In this document: positions 9,840-19,500 of the stretch, one piece after another | Position numbering within the stretch: the first letter of the stretch is position 1 | Layout: every line of letters starts with the position of its first letter | Origin: Chloroflexota bacterium | Lineage (GTDB): Bacteria > Chloroflexota > Anaerolineae > B4-G1 > SLSP01 | Direction: 5' to 3' | DNA length: 64,000 nucleotides | Assembly: GCA_019873645.1 (NCBI GenBank) | Contig: JAIOAX010000001.1 | Location: 234,854-298,853, forward strand | The notes under the pieces: generated by a model | The model's input: only the letters and a program-made list of their open reading frames with translations | Databases searched by the model: none | What the model was told of the DNA's origin: nothing | Translations under genes and position numbers: made by a program

Positions 9840-11045
9840 ATGGACGAAACCACACGCCAAACCTACATCCACAAAGCCGAAACCGAACTGCGGGAGAACA
9901 TCCTTCCCTTTTGGATGAAGTACACCGTTGATCAAGAGCGCGGCGGGTTCTATGGGGAAATCTCCAACACGCTGGACGTGGACAAGGACGCGCCGCGCGG
10001 CGCGCTGCTCACTTCGCGCATCCTGTGGACATACAGCGCCGCTTACAAACGCTACCACGCCCCGGAGTACCTGGAAATGGCCCGGTGGGCCTACGACGAT
10101 TTGCTGACGCATTTCTGGGACGCCACCTACGGCGGCCTGTACTGGATGATCGCGGCAAACGGAGAACCGCTGCGTCCCCGCAAGCAAATCTACGGGCAGG
10201 CGTTCGGCATCTACGCGCTCGCCGAGTATTACAGCGCCACAGGCGAACAGAACGCGCTTGACAAAGCCATCACTCTCTTCCGCCTGCTGGAAGAACACAG
10301 CCACGACCCGCAATACGGTGGCTACTTCGAGGCTTACACGCGCGATTGGCGTCTCGAATCCGACCTGCGCCTCAGCGCTGTGGATATGAACGAGAAAAAG
10401 TCCATGAACACGCATCTGCACGTGATGGAAGCGTACACGAACCTGCTGCGCGTCTGGGATAATGAAGCCCTGCGTCTGCGTCAAGCAGAAAATGTGGACA
10501 TTATGATGCACCGCATCATCAGCCCAAAGACATTCCACACGCTCCTGTTCTTCGACGAAGCCTGGACCCCGCGCAGCGACCGCATCTCCTACGGCCACGA
10601 CATCGAAACAAACTGGCTACTCGTGGAATCCGCCGAGGTCTTGGGGGATGAGCAACGCCTTGCGGAGGCCAAGACCATCGCGGTGCAGATGGCGCAGGCA
10701 GTCTACACTGAAGGGTTGGACGCCGAAGGCGGCCTGGTCAACGACGGCGATCCACGCGGCGTCATTGACGCAGATTTCGAGTGGTGGCCGCAGGCCGAAG
10801 CCGCCGTCGGCTTCCTCAACGCCTACCAGATTTCCGGGCAATCACACTTCCTGGAAGCTGCGCTGCGCAGTTGGGATTTCATCGAGCGCCACTTTATTGA
10901 CCGGCAGTATGGGGAATGGTTCCGCCACGTGAGCAAGGACTACGTGGTGGATCTATCCGCCCCCAAAGTCAGCTTCTGGAAGTGCCCGTATCACAACAGC
11001 CGGGCGTGTATGGAGCTGATAGACCGGTTGGGGAAAATGGTTTAG
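9840..11045 (+). CDS. AGE family epimerase/isomerase (N-acylglucosamine/cellobiose 2-epimerase-like)
   Basis: ILPFWMKYTVDQERGGFYGEI...HVMEAYTNLLRVW...DIETNWLLVESAE..FEWWPQAEAAVGFLNAYQ. Confidence 0.9.
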   Translation: MDETTRQTYIHKAETELRENILPFWMKYTVDQERGGFYGEISNTLDVDKDAPRGALLTSRILWTYSAAYKRYHAPEYLEMARWAYDDLLTHFWDATYGGLYWMIAANGEPLRPRKQIYGQAFGIYALAEYYSATGEQNALDKAITLFRLLEEHSHDPQYGGYFEAYTRDWRLESDLRLSAVDMNEKKSMNTHLHVMEAYTNLLRVWDNEALRLRQAENVDIMMHRIISPKTFHTLLFFDEAWTPRSDRISYGHDIETNWLLVESAEVLGDEQRLAEAKTIAVQMAQAVYTEGLDAEGGLVNDGDPRGVIDADFEWWPQAEAAVGFLNAYQISGQSHFLEAALRSWDFIERHFIDRQYGEWFRHVSKDYVVDLSAPKVSFWKCPYHNSRACMELIDRLGKMV

Positions 11046-12214
11046 CGGAGTCTGGCAAGCGCGTCGGCAATGCGTACCAGCGCCCGCTGAATATTCTCCA
11101 GCGAATTAGCATAACACAGCCGCAGATACCCCTCGCCATACGCACCGAAGGCCGTCCCCGGCAACACCGCAACGCCGGCCTCATCGAGAAGATAATCGGC
11201 GAGCCAATCGGCACTGCGCCCCAACGCCGTGATGTTGGGGAAGGTGTAGAACGCACCGCGCGGCATCTGGCAGCGTATGCCGGGGATCGCGTTCAGACCG
11301 GCGACGAGGACATTGCGCCGTCGCTGATATTCGGCCACCACTACGTCCACCGGCTCCTGCGGGCCGGTCAACGCTTCGATGCCCGCATACTGCGTAAAAG
11401 CAGCCGTACAGCCGATGGAATGGGTCAACAACAGGTTCACCCGCTCAGCCAGTGCCTCCGGCATAATCCCGAACCCCAACCGCCAACCGGTCATCGCATA
11501 CGTCTTGGAGAAACCATCGCAGATGATCGTGCGTTCCAGCATCCCCGGCAACGCCGCAATGCTCGGCACCGGGATGCCATCGAACGCCAGACGCGCGTAA
11601 ATCTCATCGGAGAGCACCCAGAAATCGTACTTCTGCGCCGCCACTGCGATGTGCTCCAACACCGGCCACGAGAGCACCCCGCCTGTCGGATTGCTCGGCG
11701 AGTTGAGGATCACCATGCGGGTGCGGGGACTCACCAGTCGGTCGAAGGCATCCAGGTCGAAGGCGAAGTCGTTCTCCTCGCGCAGCGGCACCGGAACCGG
11801 CACGCCGCCCGCTACGCCGACCATTGCAGCGTAGGTGGGAAAGCCGGGATCGGGGTAAAGCACTTCATCGCCGGGATGGACGAGGGCCAACGTTGGGAAA
11901 AACATGAGCGGCTTCGTGCCCGGGCCAACGAGCACCTGGGATGGGCGAATTTCGATGCCGCGCCGTCGCCCGGCATCCGCTGCGATGGCTTCGCGCAACG
12001 GTAAAATCCCGGCCGGGACGGTGTAGCGCGTATGCCCGGCCTCGATGGCGGCAATCCCCGCGCGGGTGATATTGTCGAACGTGGGGAAGTCCGGCTGCCC
12101 TAGCTCCAGGTGAATGATGTCGCGCCCCTGCGCTTCAAGGGCCTGCGCACGCCCCAGCATATAATAAGCCCCTTCCGGCTCCAAATGTCGAACACGTTCG
12201 GCGAATTCCATCAT
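11042..12214 (-). CDS. PLP-dependent class I/II aminotransferase
   Basis: HLELGQPDFPTFDNI; NSPSNPTGG; VLSDEIYARLAFDG; IICDGFSKTYAMTGWRLGF. Confidence 0.93.
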   Translation of the reverse strand: MMEFAERVRHLEPEGAYYMLGRAQALEAQGRDIIHLELGQPDFPTFDNITRAGIAAIEAGHTRYTVPAGILPLREAIAADAGRRRGIEIRPSQVLVGPGTKPLMFFPTLALVHPGDEVLYPDPGFPTYAAMVGVAGGVPVPVPLREENDFAFDLDAFDRLVSPRTRMVILNSPSNPTGGVLSWPVLEHIAVAAQKYDFWVLSDEIYARLAFDGIPVPSIAALPGMLERTIICDGFSKTYAMTGWRLGFGIMPEALAERVNLLLTHSIGCTAAFTQYAGIEALTGPQEPVDVVVAEYQRRRNVLVAGLNAIPGIRCQMPRGAFYTFPNITALGRSADWLADYLLDEAGVAVLPGTAFGAYGEGYLRLCYANSLENIQRALVRIADALARLR

Positions 12215-12233
12215 GGCCTCCAAAAGTTGGGGA

Positions 12234-12270
12234 GTTGTTAGTCGTCAGTCGGATAGTCGTTAGTCGGGCA
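12234..12270. repeat. Degenerate short-unit repeat (gttagtcgNNagtcggatagtc family)
   Basis: gttgttagtcgtcagtcggatagtcgttagtcgggcagtc; same words in reverse orientation at 21032-21090. Confidence 0.7.
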
Positions 12271-12380
12271 GTCTATAAGGATTTCAAGATTATAACATCA
12301 CAAAAGCCGCTAGACAAACCAGGATACTGAGAGTAAGAGACCTTGTCGCCTGTCCCCAAAGACTAAGAAACGCGGTATAA

Positions 12381-12638
<258 letters not shown>

Positions 12639-12646
12639 ACGCTGCG

Positions 12647-12999
12647 ATGAAATTCAAGGTTGATGAGAATTTGCCGGTCGAGGTAGCCAATTTGCTACGC
12701 CAGATTGGCTACGATGCCATTACTGTCGTTGAACAACATCTGGAAGGCTGGCCCGATTCGATATTGCTGCTGTATGCCAGGAGGAAGAGCGCGTCTTGAT
12801 TACCCTGGATACAGATTTTGCTGACATCCGTGCTTATCCGCCGGTGCAATTCCCCGGCTTGATAGTCCTGCGTTTACAAAGACAGGACAAACCCCACGTT
12901 GTCGAGGTCATGAAACACCTGATCCCCCTGCTTTCTAGCGAACCACTTGAACACCTCTTATGGATTGTTGAAGAGAGGCAGCTACGGATTAGGGGGTAA
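12647..12999 (+). pseudogene. DUF5615 PIN-like toxin, frameshifted
   Basis: MKFKVDENLPVEVANLLRQIGYDAITVVEQHLEGWPDS then frame lost; continues +1 as IAAVCQEEERVLITLDTDFADIRAYPPVQFPGLIVLRL. Restoring one G near 12760 (gattcGgatatt) joins the halves. Confidence 0.85.
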
Positions 13000-14178
13000 G
13001 GTCACCGGAATCCCTGACGAGTCAGGAGACGTGGAGACGCCGAAAATCTCATCGCGCAAAGGGCGGATTTCGTCCCACAGGGGCAGCAGCACTTGACCGC
13101 CGTTGGGCGTCGTCCAGGGACGCACACAGGCACCGTCAATCACCCGGAAGCGAATGTTTGCCCGTTCCACTTGAAACACCTGGACTCCTAGACTGACGAT
13201 CACATCCAGCGGCATATCGGTCTGCACAGAGGCTTGCAGCGTCGCGTAAATTTCCGGGGCGTTGTCTACCAGTTCCGGCAGGAGCTGCAAGTCGGTAATA
13301 CGCTTGAGGACGGCGCGCACAATCTGTTGCTGCCGGCGCGCACGTTCGAGATCGCCGCCGTTGTAGCGCGTGCGGGCGTACTTCAACGCCATATCCCCGT
13401 CAAAATGATGCAGTCCGGCTTCAATATAAAGCCGCCCGAAAACTTCCTCGCCATCCGGCCCCCAGAAGGGATAGTTGGGATCGTCAATCGTGCGCTCCAC
13501 GTTGACATCAATGCCGCCGATGAGGTCTATCAGTTTCACAAAACTTTGGAAATCCACACGCACATAATGTTGGACCGCCACCCCGAAGTTCCGCCGCACG
13601 GTTTCCATCGCTAATGCCGGGCCGCCGCCGGGATAATGGCTCACATCCCCCAGGTAGTAGGCCGTGTTGATGCGTCCGTTGTCGTGTTCGGGGATGGCTA
13701 CCCACAGATCGCGGGGAATCGAAAGCGCGCCGGCCTGTCCACTTGAGGGATCGAGCGTCAACAGCATGATGGTGTCCGTTTGCCAGGGGCCGTTCTCCTG
13801 CGGGCGGACGTCGCTCCCGAGCAACAGGATCGTGGTACGGCTCAAATTGCGGCGGATAGGGGACAAGGGAATCGAAACGGGAGGCTCTGCGCCGTCAGGA
13901 GGCAAAGGCTCGGTTGTGGGTTGAGGGTTGGGAGTTGAGGTTGAAGGGTTGGGGGGTATGGGTTGAGGATTGGAGGTTGAAGAAGAAGAAGTCACAGAAG
14001 CCGGCGCGGGAGCTGATGCGGCAGTCGCTGCGGCATGTTGGCGCATCCGATGCAGAACAAAACTCCCCAGGGCAACGAATACCAAAATCCCCAGGGCCAG
14101 GCTGACGAGCATCGCCCACGAGGGCCGGGATTTGAGATGGACATTCACATCGGAAGGCACGTTGTTCTCCAAGGGCAT
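12982..14178 (-). CDS. LytR/CpsA/Psr (LCP) family protein
   Basis: N-terminal TM; ILLLGSDVRPQENGPWQTDTIMLLTLDPSSGQAGALSIPRDLWVAIPE; INTAYYLGD..GGGPALAMETVRRNFGV; ALKYARTRYNGGDLERARRQQQIVRAV. Confidence 0.93.
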   Translation of the reverse strand: MPLENNVPSDVNVHLKSRPSWAMLVSLALGILVFVALGSFVLHRMRQHAAATAASAPAPASVTSSSSTSNPQPIPPNPSTSTPNPQPTTEPLPPDGAEPPVSIPLSPIRRNLSRTTILLLGSDVRPQENGPWQTDTIMLLTLDPSSGQAGALSIPRDLWVAIPEHDNGRINTAYYLGDVSHYPGGGPALAMETVRRNFGVAVQHYVRVDFQSFVKLIDLIGGIDVNVERTIDDPNYPFWGPDGEEVFGRLYIEAGLHHFDGDMALKYARTRYNGGDLERARRQQQIVRAVLKRITDLQLLPELVDNAPEIYATLQASVQTDMPLDVIVSLGVQVFQVERANIRFRVIDGACVRPWTTPNGGQVLLPLWDEIRPLRDEIFGVSTSPDSSGIPVTLPPNP

Positions 14179-14237
14179 CTGCTGGTAATGATTATAGCAT
14201 ACAGGATGCACACGCAAGCACATTCTAAATGCATGCC

Positions 14238-14319
14238 AATCAGCAGATTAAGCAGATTTAGCAGACCAAGCGCGTTAGGTTGCCTGAAAATCTGCTTAAT
14301 CTACTCAATCTGCTGACCC
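14238..14319. repeat. Palindromic 9-mer repeat (agcagattN family), copy 1
   Basis: atcagcagattaagcagatttagcagacc ... aaaatctgcttaatctactcaatctgctgac; inverted arms. Confidence 0.85.
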
Positions 14320-14320
14320 A

Positions 14321-15697
14321 TCAGGGTGCGGATCGCATCACCAGCGGGAGGTAGAGATGATACCAGGCAGGTGGCGGCGCTTCGACCAGGGTGTATGCCG
14401 TACTCATGTTATTGGCGACCATCACTTCTGGCGCGGTCGTCGCTATCGTCGCGGTGTTGGTCAGCCAGCCGGTGAACGTCGGACTGATGACGACCGAGAC
14501 GGTGAGCGTCCCACCGGCGTTCGGTGCAAGGTTGAACACTTCCCACGTCAGCGAGACCGCCGAAGAAGGCAAAATCACCGTTCCGCTATGGTCGTACAGT
14601 CGTACATTCTGCGGCAGCAGGTCGGTGATGGCGACGTAGGGCGCGGGCGCATCCCCGATGTTGGTATAGACCAGCGTATAGGTGATGATGTCCCCAGGGG
14701 CAGCCGTGGCCGGCCCGGTCTTGTGAATTGTCAGGTCCGGCGCACGCACTGTGGTGACGACGGGCAACGCGACGTTGTTCGTCAGATTCTCTTCAAAAGT
14801 GGGCGTTGAGATGCGCGCCGTATTGGTCAACACCCCGGTAAACGTGGGAGTGACGGTGCCCGTAACCGTGAGCATGCCGCTGGCGCCGGGCGCGAGGTCG
14901 GTCAATTTCCAGATGATGGTGTGGTCCAGCAACGACAGAGTCGCCGGCTGAGTGTAGTCGTGGACTTGCAACTGCGCCGGTAAGGTATCGGTGACACGGG
15001 CCGTACCGACCGGTATATCGCCCACATTGCTATAGGTCAGTGTATAGGTTATCCATTGTCCCGGAGAAGCGACGGTCGGTCCGGTTTTGGCAAGCGCCAG
15101 GTCTGCCGGACGCGCTGCCGTTTCCAGGTACAGGTCGGGGAAAGTTACCCCCTGCTCGCGGTCGTTGAACAACACCATGGTCAACCCTGAACTACATGTC
15201 CCTTCGAGAAGCAGCGCAAAGCTGGCAATCCGATTTTCAGCGAGTTGTGCTTCCAGATAAAATCGCAGGGCGTCACTCGCAAAAATCAACGTCTCGCCTT
15301 CCGACGGCAAAGGTTGGCTGTCGAGTTTGACTCCCAGCGCCGGGGCGTTGGCGAAGGTCAACGAATCCTCGGTCCAGGTATCGCCCGTCGCGTACAAAGC
15401 CACCCGCGTTCCTACAACATTCATAGTATCCGTCACAACCAGGGTGAGTGTAGCCGTCGGCACTTCCGCATAGGCGGAGAGGTGCGAAAGATCCCATTGC
15501 AGGAACGTGATGCTGGTCGGCTCACAATTCGCGGTGCTGGCCGAGATTTCCAGCAAATTGTTGTTGAAGTTGTCCTCGGGACTGTTGACGTCTACATACG
15601 TATCGTGGTTTGGCGGCGCAGCCGGAGATGCCCACGCCGCCGCGACGCTCCCCACAATCCAGGCCAGCGCCAGTGTTAAGCCGATTACCTGTTTCAT
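14321..15697 (-). CDS. Secreted DNRLRE/DUF11-domain protein
   Basis: Signal peptide; DTYVDVNSPEDNFNNNLLEIS...TFLQWDLS; two DUF11 domains (LALAKTGPTVASPGQWITYTLTYSN; LTIHKTGPATAAPGDIITYTLVYTN); C-terminus HLYLPLVMRSAP. Confidence 0.8.
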   Translation of the reverse strand: MKQVIGLTLALAWIVGSVAAAWASPAAPPNHDTYVDVNSPEDNFNNNLLEISASTANCEPTSITFLQWDLSHLSAYAEVPTATLTLVVTDTMNVVGTRVALYATGDTWTEDSLTFANAPALGVKLDSQPLPSEGETLIFASDALRFYLEAQLAENRIASFALLLEGTCSSGLTMVLFNDREQGVTFPDLYLETAARPADLALAKTGPTVASPGQWITYTLTYSNVGDIPVGTARVTDTLPAQLQVHDYTQPATLSLLDHTIIWKLTDLAPGASGMLTVTGTVTPTFTGVLTNTARISTPTFEENLTNNVALPVVTTVRAPDLTIHKTGPATAAPGDIITYTLVYTNIGDAPAPYVAITDLLPQNVRLYDHSGTVILPSSAVSLTWEVFNLAPNAGGTLTVSVVISPTFTGWLTNTATIATTAPEVMVANNMSTAYTLVEAPPPAWYHLYLPLVMRSAP

Positions 15698-15797
15698 TGC
15701 CCCCCTTTCGAGAATAATGTTGGAACGTTAGAACGTTTTTTATTTGCGTATTGGCGTCTTTTGCATTAAATTTTCTGTGAAGACGCGGACGGCTGCG

Positions 15798-16571
15798 TCA
15801 ACGCGCCTTCCTGGAAGTGCGCCGGCGTCCCGCCAGACTTGCCAGCCCTCCCAGGATAAGCGCGCCCGCAATCGGCCATTGCACGTCCAGGCCGGCGATG
15901 CGCAAGCCGGCGTGTGTGACGGCGTTGGGACCCTGAATGAGAAGGTAAGGTCCACCCGCAGCACTCTCGCTGTCTTCAAAGACCATAAAAGTAGTCCCCA
16001 CCGGACAGTCTTTACTAAAACGCAAGGCAAAACTGGCGTTATCGTCGCCAGCAGCTTGCTCAGCGATATAGGCTCGCAACGCCTCGCCGCTGAAGATCAC
16101 AATTTGCCCTGCTTGCATAGGGGCCGTTGGAAGCGTCTGTGTCACAATCGGTGCGCCGACCGATGCCCATGGTGCGTTATTCCAGGTGATAGTCCCCTCG
16201 GTCCAACTATCATCGGCAACTTTGTATAATGTGAGTGATACATTACTCGTGTTATAGCTATCAGTCTGAACTGTAAGCGTAAGTGTGGCAGACGCAATGG
16301 TAGCTGAATTGGAAATATCGGCCAGGTTCCAACGCATATATGTCACTGAAGTCGGGGAACAGCTCGTACCATTGCCACTGGCTCCGACTTCAAGATCTTT
16401 TTCATCAAAATTCTCATCAGGGGAGTCATCATAGACATAGGCGTCATGCCCCGGCAGACCGGAGGCCAATGCCCACGCGCTGTGTATGTTCACAAGCGCC
16501 AACAAAAGCGTTAACAGAACTATCAGCTTCAAGAATTTCATGTTACACCTCTCACCAGGAACACTCAACAA
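15798..16571 (-). CDS. Secreted DNRLRE-domain protein with C-terminal TM and basic tail
   Basis: Signal peptide; DAYVYDDSPDENFDEKDLEVGAS...TYMRWNLADIS; C-terminus GALILGGLASLAGRRRTSRKAR. Confidence 0.75.
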   Translation of the reverse strand: MLSVPGERCNMKFLKLIVLLTLLLALVNIHSAWALASGLPGHDAYVYDDSPDENFDEKDLEVGASGNGTSCSPTSVTYMRWNLADISNSATIASATLTLTVQTDSYNTSNVSLTLYKVADDSWTEGTITWNNAPWASVGAPIVTQTLPTAPMQAGQIVIFSGEALRAYIAEQAAGDDNASFALRFSKDCPVGTTFMVFEDSESAAGGPYLLIQGPNAVTHAGLRIAGLDVQWPIAGALILGGLASLAGRRRTSRKAR

Positions 16572-19500
16572 TCAAGGCCATACGATAGGAGCGCCGGGCA
16601 AGAAACATACATGATAAGGATACCCTGCCTTTATTGTAAAATTACTACCCCGACCGATTTGCGGCAGCCATGCTCTAAACGTCTGTGTGTTTGGATTCCA
16701 TTCCAATACTTGCGCCAGGTTTGGACCGATGGCCGTCGCCAATTGCGCCGCTTTGGTAATGCCGGTTTGGTCCAGCGGCAAAGAGATATCATAGAGACGA
16801 CAATTGGGTGTCGCACCCACAAAGGTCCACTGCAACGTTCCCCGCGCCGGAACGGTGCCGACAAAGCTGACCAACGTCGTCGCCGTACTTTCCAACTGTA
16901 GCCAATAGACGCCGCCCGGCTTCAATACAAAATTGCTTCCGCGGTTGATTTTGGGCAACCACGCCCGATAAGTCTGCGTGTCCGGGTTCCACGAGAGCAC
17001 CTGTTGCACGCCCGGCCCCAGGTAGTTGGCGAGGGCCTTCGCGTTGGGCAATTGCGCCGTCACATCCAGCGGCAGGGCGATGATGTTGTAGCGCCCCCAC
17101 GGCGCGCCGGCCACCCCCGGCAGCAACGCATAGTCGAACTCTCCCACGCGGTTCGCCACGCTGGTTTCCTGCCCCTGCGCATCGAGCGCGGTCACGGCGT
17201 AGAAATAGTTCACCGCCGGGTTGCCGATGGCTCCCACGTCGGTATACGTCAGCGCCGTCTGCGTGACCAGCGCCGTAGCATGCACCGGCGTAAAGTAGGC
17301 ATACGTGCTGCGATGCACGCGATACTGCGCCGCGCCCGGCACGGCGTTCCAGGCCAGCACGAGGTCATTGCCGGAGCGGCTGACCGTCGCCGTCGGGCCA
17401 AGCCCCACGTCGGTCCGCGTGGCTGAGGTGTTGTTGCCCGGCTGCAAATCAAGCACCCGCGAGGCAATGGTGGCGCGGTTTTCGAGCGTCCCCCTAAAGG
17501 TCGGCGAAACCGTTGCGGTGATGGTGATCACGCCGCCCCCGCCGTTGGGAAGGTTGGCAACCTCCCAGACATACATCGTCCCCGGATGCTGTGTGATCGC
17601 CGCGCCAGATGAGACGACAACCGGATTCTCCAATCCCGCCGGCAGAATATCGGTGATGACGACACTGTAAGCCGTGCTCGGGCCGGCGTTGGAATATGTG
17701 AGCGTGTAGGTGACCACCGTCGGAATGAGGGCGTTCTGGGGCAACGTTTGCACCGTCTTGGCAATGCGCAGGTCGGCTTTGAGCACATTGAGCGGCAGCG
17801 CCGGGTCGCCAAAAAGCGTGTAGGTGTCAATGAGTTCGTCGTGCCCCTGTCCCACCATCGCCAGCTTGCCCAACGTCGTCGCCGGGCCGATGGTGATAAC
17901 GTTCTCATATAGGATCGCCTGATAGAGGCGGCGGTTTAGAATATCATGCCCGCTCGCCAGCCCCAGGCCCGTCGGCGACCAACCGGCGATCGAACCCTTG
18001 TTGGCCGCACGCACGAGCGTCTCGGCGACCGAAGAGAAATTCTGTCCCGGCCCACTCGGATAGATGTAATATCCCTCCCAACAGGTCATCGGTACAAAGA
18101 ACGCCAGTTTGCCTGGATTATTGATGAGAGACATATCGCCAACTTGCAAGAATTTCTCGCCGGCCCAGTAGGAGGAAGCGCCATGGCCCACATAGTTAAT
18201 CATCAGCCGCCCTTCGTTGATGGCGTTGAACAACGCGGTGCGCACCGCGCTCGTCGAGCTGTGTGTCCGCAGATAGTACACCTTTTGCGCGCTGTAGAGG
18301 AACGGCACGTAGTTATCCGCCACCACATCCGAATAGGCGTAGAAGTCGCCGGCGGCGTCAGGGTTATCGGCCAGGAAAAGGATTTGGCGATTCCACTCGG
18401 TCGTCGGCGGGTTCTGCATATAGTCCAGCGTCTTGTTGACCATCGCCGTCACCTCGGCGGCAGTCTTGGCCGGGAAACGCCCCAGGTGCATATCCGGCAG
18501 GATGTCCCCGCCGCTCACCGCTACATAACGGTTGTCCGCAGCAGTTTCGCCCATCCAGGGGTCCACGTTCGCCAGATAGGGCGGCATGTATACGGTTTCC
18601 CCCCGCCCGGTATAGTTTTTGAAGTCGTAAGTGCCGTCGCCCACAAGTAGAACATACATCGGCGCCGGGCGCGCCCAGGAGGTGTAGGCATAGGCCAGAA
18701 AACTGCGGATGGCTTCTGGATCAAAGATACCGTAATTGAAGGCGTCGTAGATTTCCGTCACATCCACAACGAACGTGCGCAATCCCCGGCCGGCGTGATA
18801 ATCCGCAAGCGGCTGAATCGCGGTCACAAAATCAGGATGCGTGATGAAAATGTAATCGGCGCCGTTGGTCGTCGCGCGCAGATCAGAAGGTACGTCTGCT
18901 ACAATCGCCTTGGGCGTCTTGCGCTGTGCCGGGGTCAAGGCGAAGTAACGCCGCGCCGCGGGAATCGTCTGCTGGAAGACCAGCCGGTAGGTGCTGCCTG
19001 CGGGGACGACGTTGGTGTTCTGAATCAGCACCGGCGTCGTCGGCGTGCTCACATCGAACACGTCAACTGCGTTGGCGGTGAAGCCATCCACCCGATACTC
19101 CCACGTTCCGGCTGCGTCGCCGCTGAAGGTCAGTGTATCGCCTACCGCCGTATAATAACGGTTGTAGGTGATTTCAAACCAATTGATAAACGAATAGTCG
19201 CGTGTAATTCCACTGTCCATCGGCGCAACGACGTGGATGGTATTCGTGCCGCTAATGAGCGCCGATTGAGGTAAGGTAGCGGTAAAATCAAGGACACTGT
19301 TAACCGGCCAAATTGTGTCATTCAGCAACACACCGTTAAGGTAAATGCGTGTATGATGATACGGGATGGCGTCATAACTGTGGATGAGGCCCGAAAAAGT
19401 CACGCTTGTAGAGGTCGTCACCGGAGAGGACAAGGTGAAACTCAGCGTTGAGGTCGTCGGTTTAGTCGCCAGCAGAGCAGTCCAGTACCAGCGGTCATCA

